Below, in pieces: positions 33,251 through 34,156 of a DNA stretch of 34,156 nucleotides. The position numbers were made by a program, and so were the translations under genes. The notes under the pieces were generated by a model. The model did no database searches. It was given only the letters and a program-made list of their open reading frames with translations, and had not been told where the DNA came from. The stretch covers positions 1 through 34,156 of the forward strand of contig JAEEKN010000164.1 of assembly GCA_016282435.1 (NCBI GenBank). Reading direction: 5' to 3'. Every line of letters starts with the position of its first letter. The stretch's first letter is position 1. The DNA comes from Lachnospiraceae bacterium. GTDB lineage: Bacteria > Bacillota > Clostridia > Lachnospirales > Lachnospiraceae.

Positions 33251-33289
33251 TGTGACGGATTATATTTTGAAACGTGTCAATCCGAAATC

Positions 33290-33313
33290 AATCAGAGAAC
33301 CGTCCCTCTGATT
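33290..33313. repeat. REP-like palindrome, right member of the inverted pair
   Basis: AATCAGAGAACCGTCCCTCTGATT is the exact reverse complement of 33048-33071. The pair encloses 218 bases that contain two further repeat types and no gene. The Cys-rich gene begins 28 bases on. Confidence 0.75.
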
Positions 33314-33341
33314 GAAAAACAGGAGAGGAGGACAAATCAGT

Positions 33342-33830
33342 ATGAACCCCGGTACATTAGCGGTTTCGGCCGTTTTAGTCATAATAGTAGGCCTTATAAT
33401 CTACAAAATGATCAAAGATAAAAAATCAGGGAAATCCTCCTGCTCTTGTGGTGGCAGCTGCTCAGGCTGCGGGATGGCAGGAAGCTGCCATAAACCGTCA
33501 AAGCCGGAACTGTCTTCTGCAAAATCATCAGAAAATGTATCAAACAGTGATCTGTCAACACATGTTTCAGATACTGGAAGCTTACAGATAGAAGACCGGA
33601 ATGTCATAAAGAAGATAACCCTTCAGATTGACGGCATGATGTGCGGTATGTGCGAGAGCCATATAAATGATGCCATAAGATCAAAGCTGAATGTCAAAAA
33701 ATTAAAAACCTCACATGTAGCGGGAACGTCTGAATTCCTGACAAACGATGTGGTGTCGGATGATACTCTGCGTGATATTGTAGAAAAAACAGGATACAGG
33801 TTAACAGGCATAACTAGGAGTTTTCAATAA
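33342..33830 (+). CDS. FeoB-associated Cys-rich membrane protein with C-terminal HMA domain
   Basis: The start is ATG at 33342 behind GAGGAGG; the track start is a TTG inside the repeat and is rejected. The 162-residue protein begins with one membrane helix (LAVSAVLVIIVGLIIYKMI), then a Cys-rich stretch (SSCSCGGSCSGCGMAGSCH), the pattern of small FeoB-associated proteins. After a Ser-rich linker, residues about 92-162 resemble a heavy-metal-associated domain with GMMCGMCESHINDAI (CxxC). It probably binds Fe(II), Cu(I) or another metal at the inner membrane face and may deliver it to or from FeoB (inference). It is 298 bases from feoB across a repeat cluster, so co-transcription is uncertain. 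Confidence 0.87.
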   Translation: MNPGTLAVSAVLVIIVGLIIYKMIKDKKSGKSSCSCGGSCSGCGMAGSCHKPSKPELSSAKSSENVSNSDLSTHVSDTGSLQIEDRNVIKKITLQIDGMMCGMCESHINDAIRSKLNVKKLKTSHVAGTSEFLTNDVVSDDTLRDIVEKTGYRLTGITRSFQ

Positions 33831-33856
33831 AATCCCAAAATAAATTAAAAAAGTGC

Positions 33857-33903
33857 TTGACAAGTAAAAAGAGATATGATATATTCAGTTAGCGTAAGGT
33901 AAC
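33857..33903 (+). promoter_or_regulatory. Promoter with DtxR-type operator-like palindrome
   Basis: TTGACA (33857-33862) and TATATT (33880-33885) are 17 bases apart. GTTAGCGTAAGGTAAC (33888-33903) follows at once, covering the expected start of transcription; with flanks it is a near-perfect 20-base palindrome CAGTTAGC-GTAA-GGTAACTG. The -35 region shares TGCTTGACAAGT with the feoA promoter. The gene it drives is beyond the window. Confidence 0.75.
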
Positions 33904-33933
33904 TGATAAAAATATTTAGTATTTCGCACGTTT

Positions 33934-34145
33934 GGTTTCTTTTGAAACCCTCGTCGTTAAATCCTTCAAACCTCATGACGGTATACCGCCAATGTACCGT
34001 CGCTCATACTTTTAGACTTTGAGACCCAATATTACTTCTTATTTAGCATATTGATGAGCATCGGGCGAATGACTAAATCTATTTGTCAGAAGATACTGTA
34101 AATATCGGCTGGCCCTGAACCGGATTCGGGGAAGGGAAGCCGATA
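33934..34145 (+). ncRNA. Hairpin-rich leader or small RNA behind the operator (unidentified)
   Basis: No ORF with a ribosome site is visible in the 253 bases after the operator. Four stems follow in order: GGTTTC-TTTT-GAAACC (33934-33949); GACGGTA/TACCGTC with an 11-base loop (33977-34001); ATTTAGCAT/ATG-A-CTAAAT enclosing GATG-AG-CATC (34041-34078); and TATCGGCT/AGCCGATA enclosing CCCT/AGGG and CCG-GATT-CGG with a GAA/GGA internal loop (34103-34145). No run of T closes it inside the window. I could not match it to a known riboswitch or RNA class. It may be a long 5' leader of the next gene or an iron-responsive RNA. Confidence 0.4.
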
Positions 34146-34156
34146 ATTTATCAGTA

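Noticed and set aside
33048-33313. CRISPR array or integron-like repeat cluster
   Set aside because: Repeats are of three different kinds, each once or as one inverted pair, with no regular spacers and no cas or integrase gene.
34103-34145. SAM-I riboswitch fragment (CTGGCCCTGAA resembles part of the S-box core)
   Set aside because: The upstream GAGGUGGAGGGA-type segment and the GGCAACC segment are missing, and the local fold is a simple interrupted hairpin.

Overview
The window looks like the chromosome of an anaerobic, low-to-mid-GC Firmicute of the Lachnospiraceae (Butyrivibrio/Pseudobutyrivibrio/Roseburia type). The signs are strong AGGAGG ribosome sites, TTGACA-17-TATAAT promoters, an NfnAB bifurcating transhydrogenase, a four-part 2-oxoacid:ferredoxin oxidoreductase, two feoA genes ahead of feoB with a FeoB-associated Cys-rich protein, and secreted DUF6273-like and GLUG-like proteins. 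This placement rests on gene content read by eye. No rRNA, tRNA, CRISPR array, prophage or transposase gene was seen.

Layout. 1-3080: a palindromic intergenic repeat, then two secreted proteins, each its own unit. 3090-5455: promoter, nfnA, nfnB, terminator. 5501-5685: a composite repeat made of several hairpins. 5711-9560: four tightly packed genes for a 2-oxoacid (probably branched-chain) ferredoxin oxidoreductase, whose ferredoxin-like delta subunit is fused to a complete ketopantoate reductase-like protein. 9641-14227: acyl-CoA ligase-like enzyme, patatin-like protein with an altered nucleophile motif, an unrecognised membrane protein, and a DUF1653 protein. 14286-17742 (minus): ABC-F ATPase, glycosyltransferase, DUF3592 protein. 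17949-24482 (plus): two divergent MutS-family ATPases in tandem, a DUF975/CmpB-like membrane protein and a membrane-anchored metallophosphoesterase. 24548-29275 (minus): fructokinase, beta-mannosidase and an AGE-family sugar isomerase, which form a coherent beta-mannoside route. 29345-33830: a DtxR/MntR-type regulator divergent from feoA-feoA-feoB, followed by a repeat cluster and a Cys-rich/HMA protein. 33857-34156: a promoter with an operator-like palindrome, leading into a long hairpin-rich leader that runs off the window.

How parts fit. NfnAB exchanges reducing power between NADH, NADPH and ferredoxin, and the adjacent oxidoreductase makes or uses reduced ferredoxin. With the nearby acyl-CoA ligase, this could interconvert branched-chain acids, acyl-CoAs and 2-oxoacids (inference). 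The iron region shares a 6-4-6 palindrome of the form GTTAsY-N4-RsTAAC at the feoA promoter, in the feoB leader and at the terminal promoter, which suggests one regulon under the DtxR-type regulator.

Best candidates for something new: the 62-bp two-hairpin repeat whose three differences all preserve pairing; the hairpin-rich leader behind the operator at the right end; the KPR-delta fusion; the paired MutS-like ATPases with Asn in place of the Walker B Asp; and the acidic insertion of about 110 residues in FeoB. Annotations rest on motif recognition by eye; no database search was possible.
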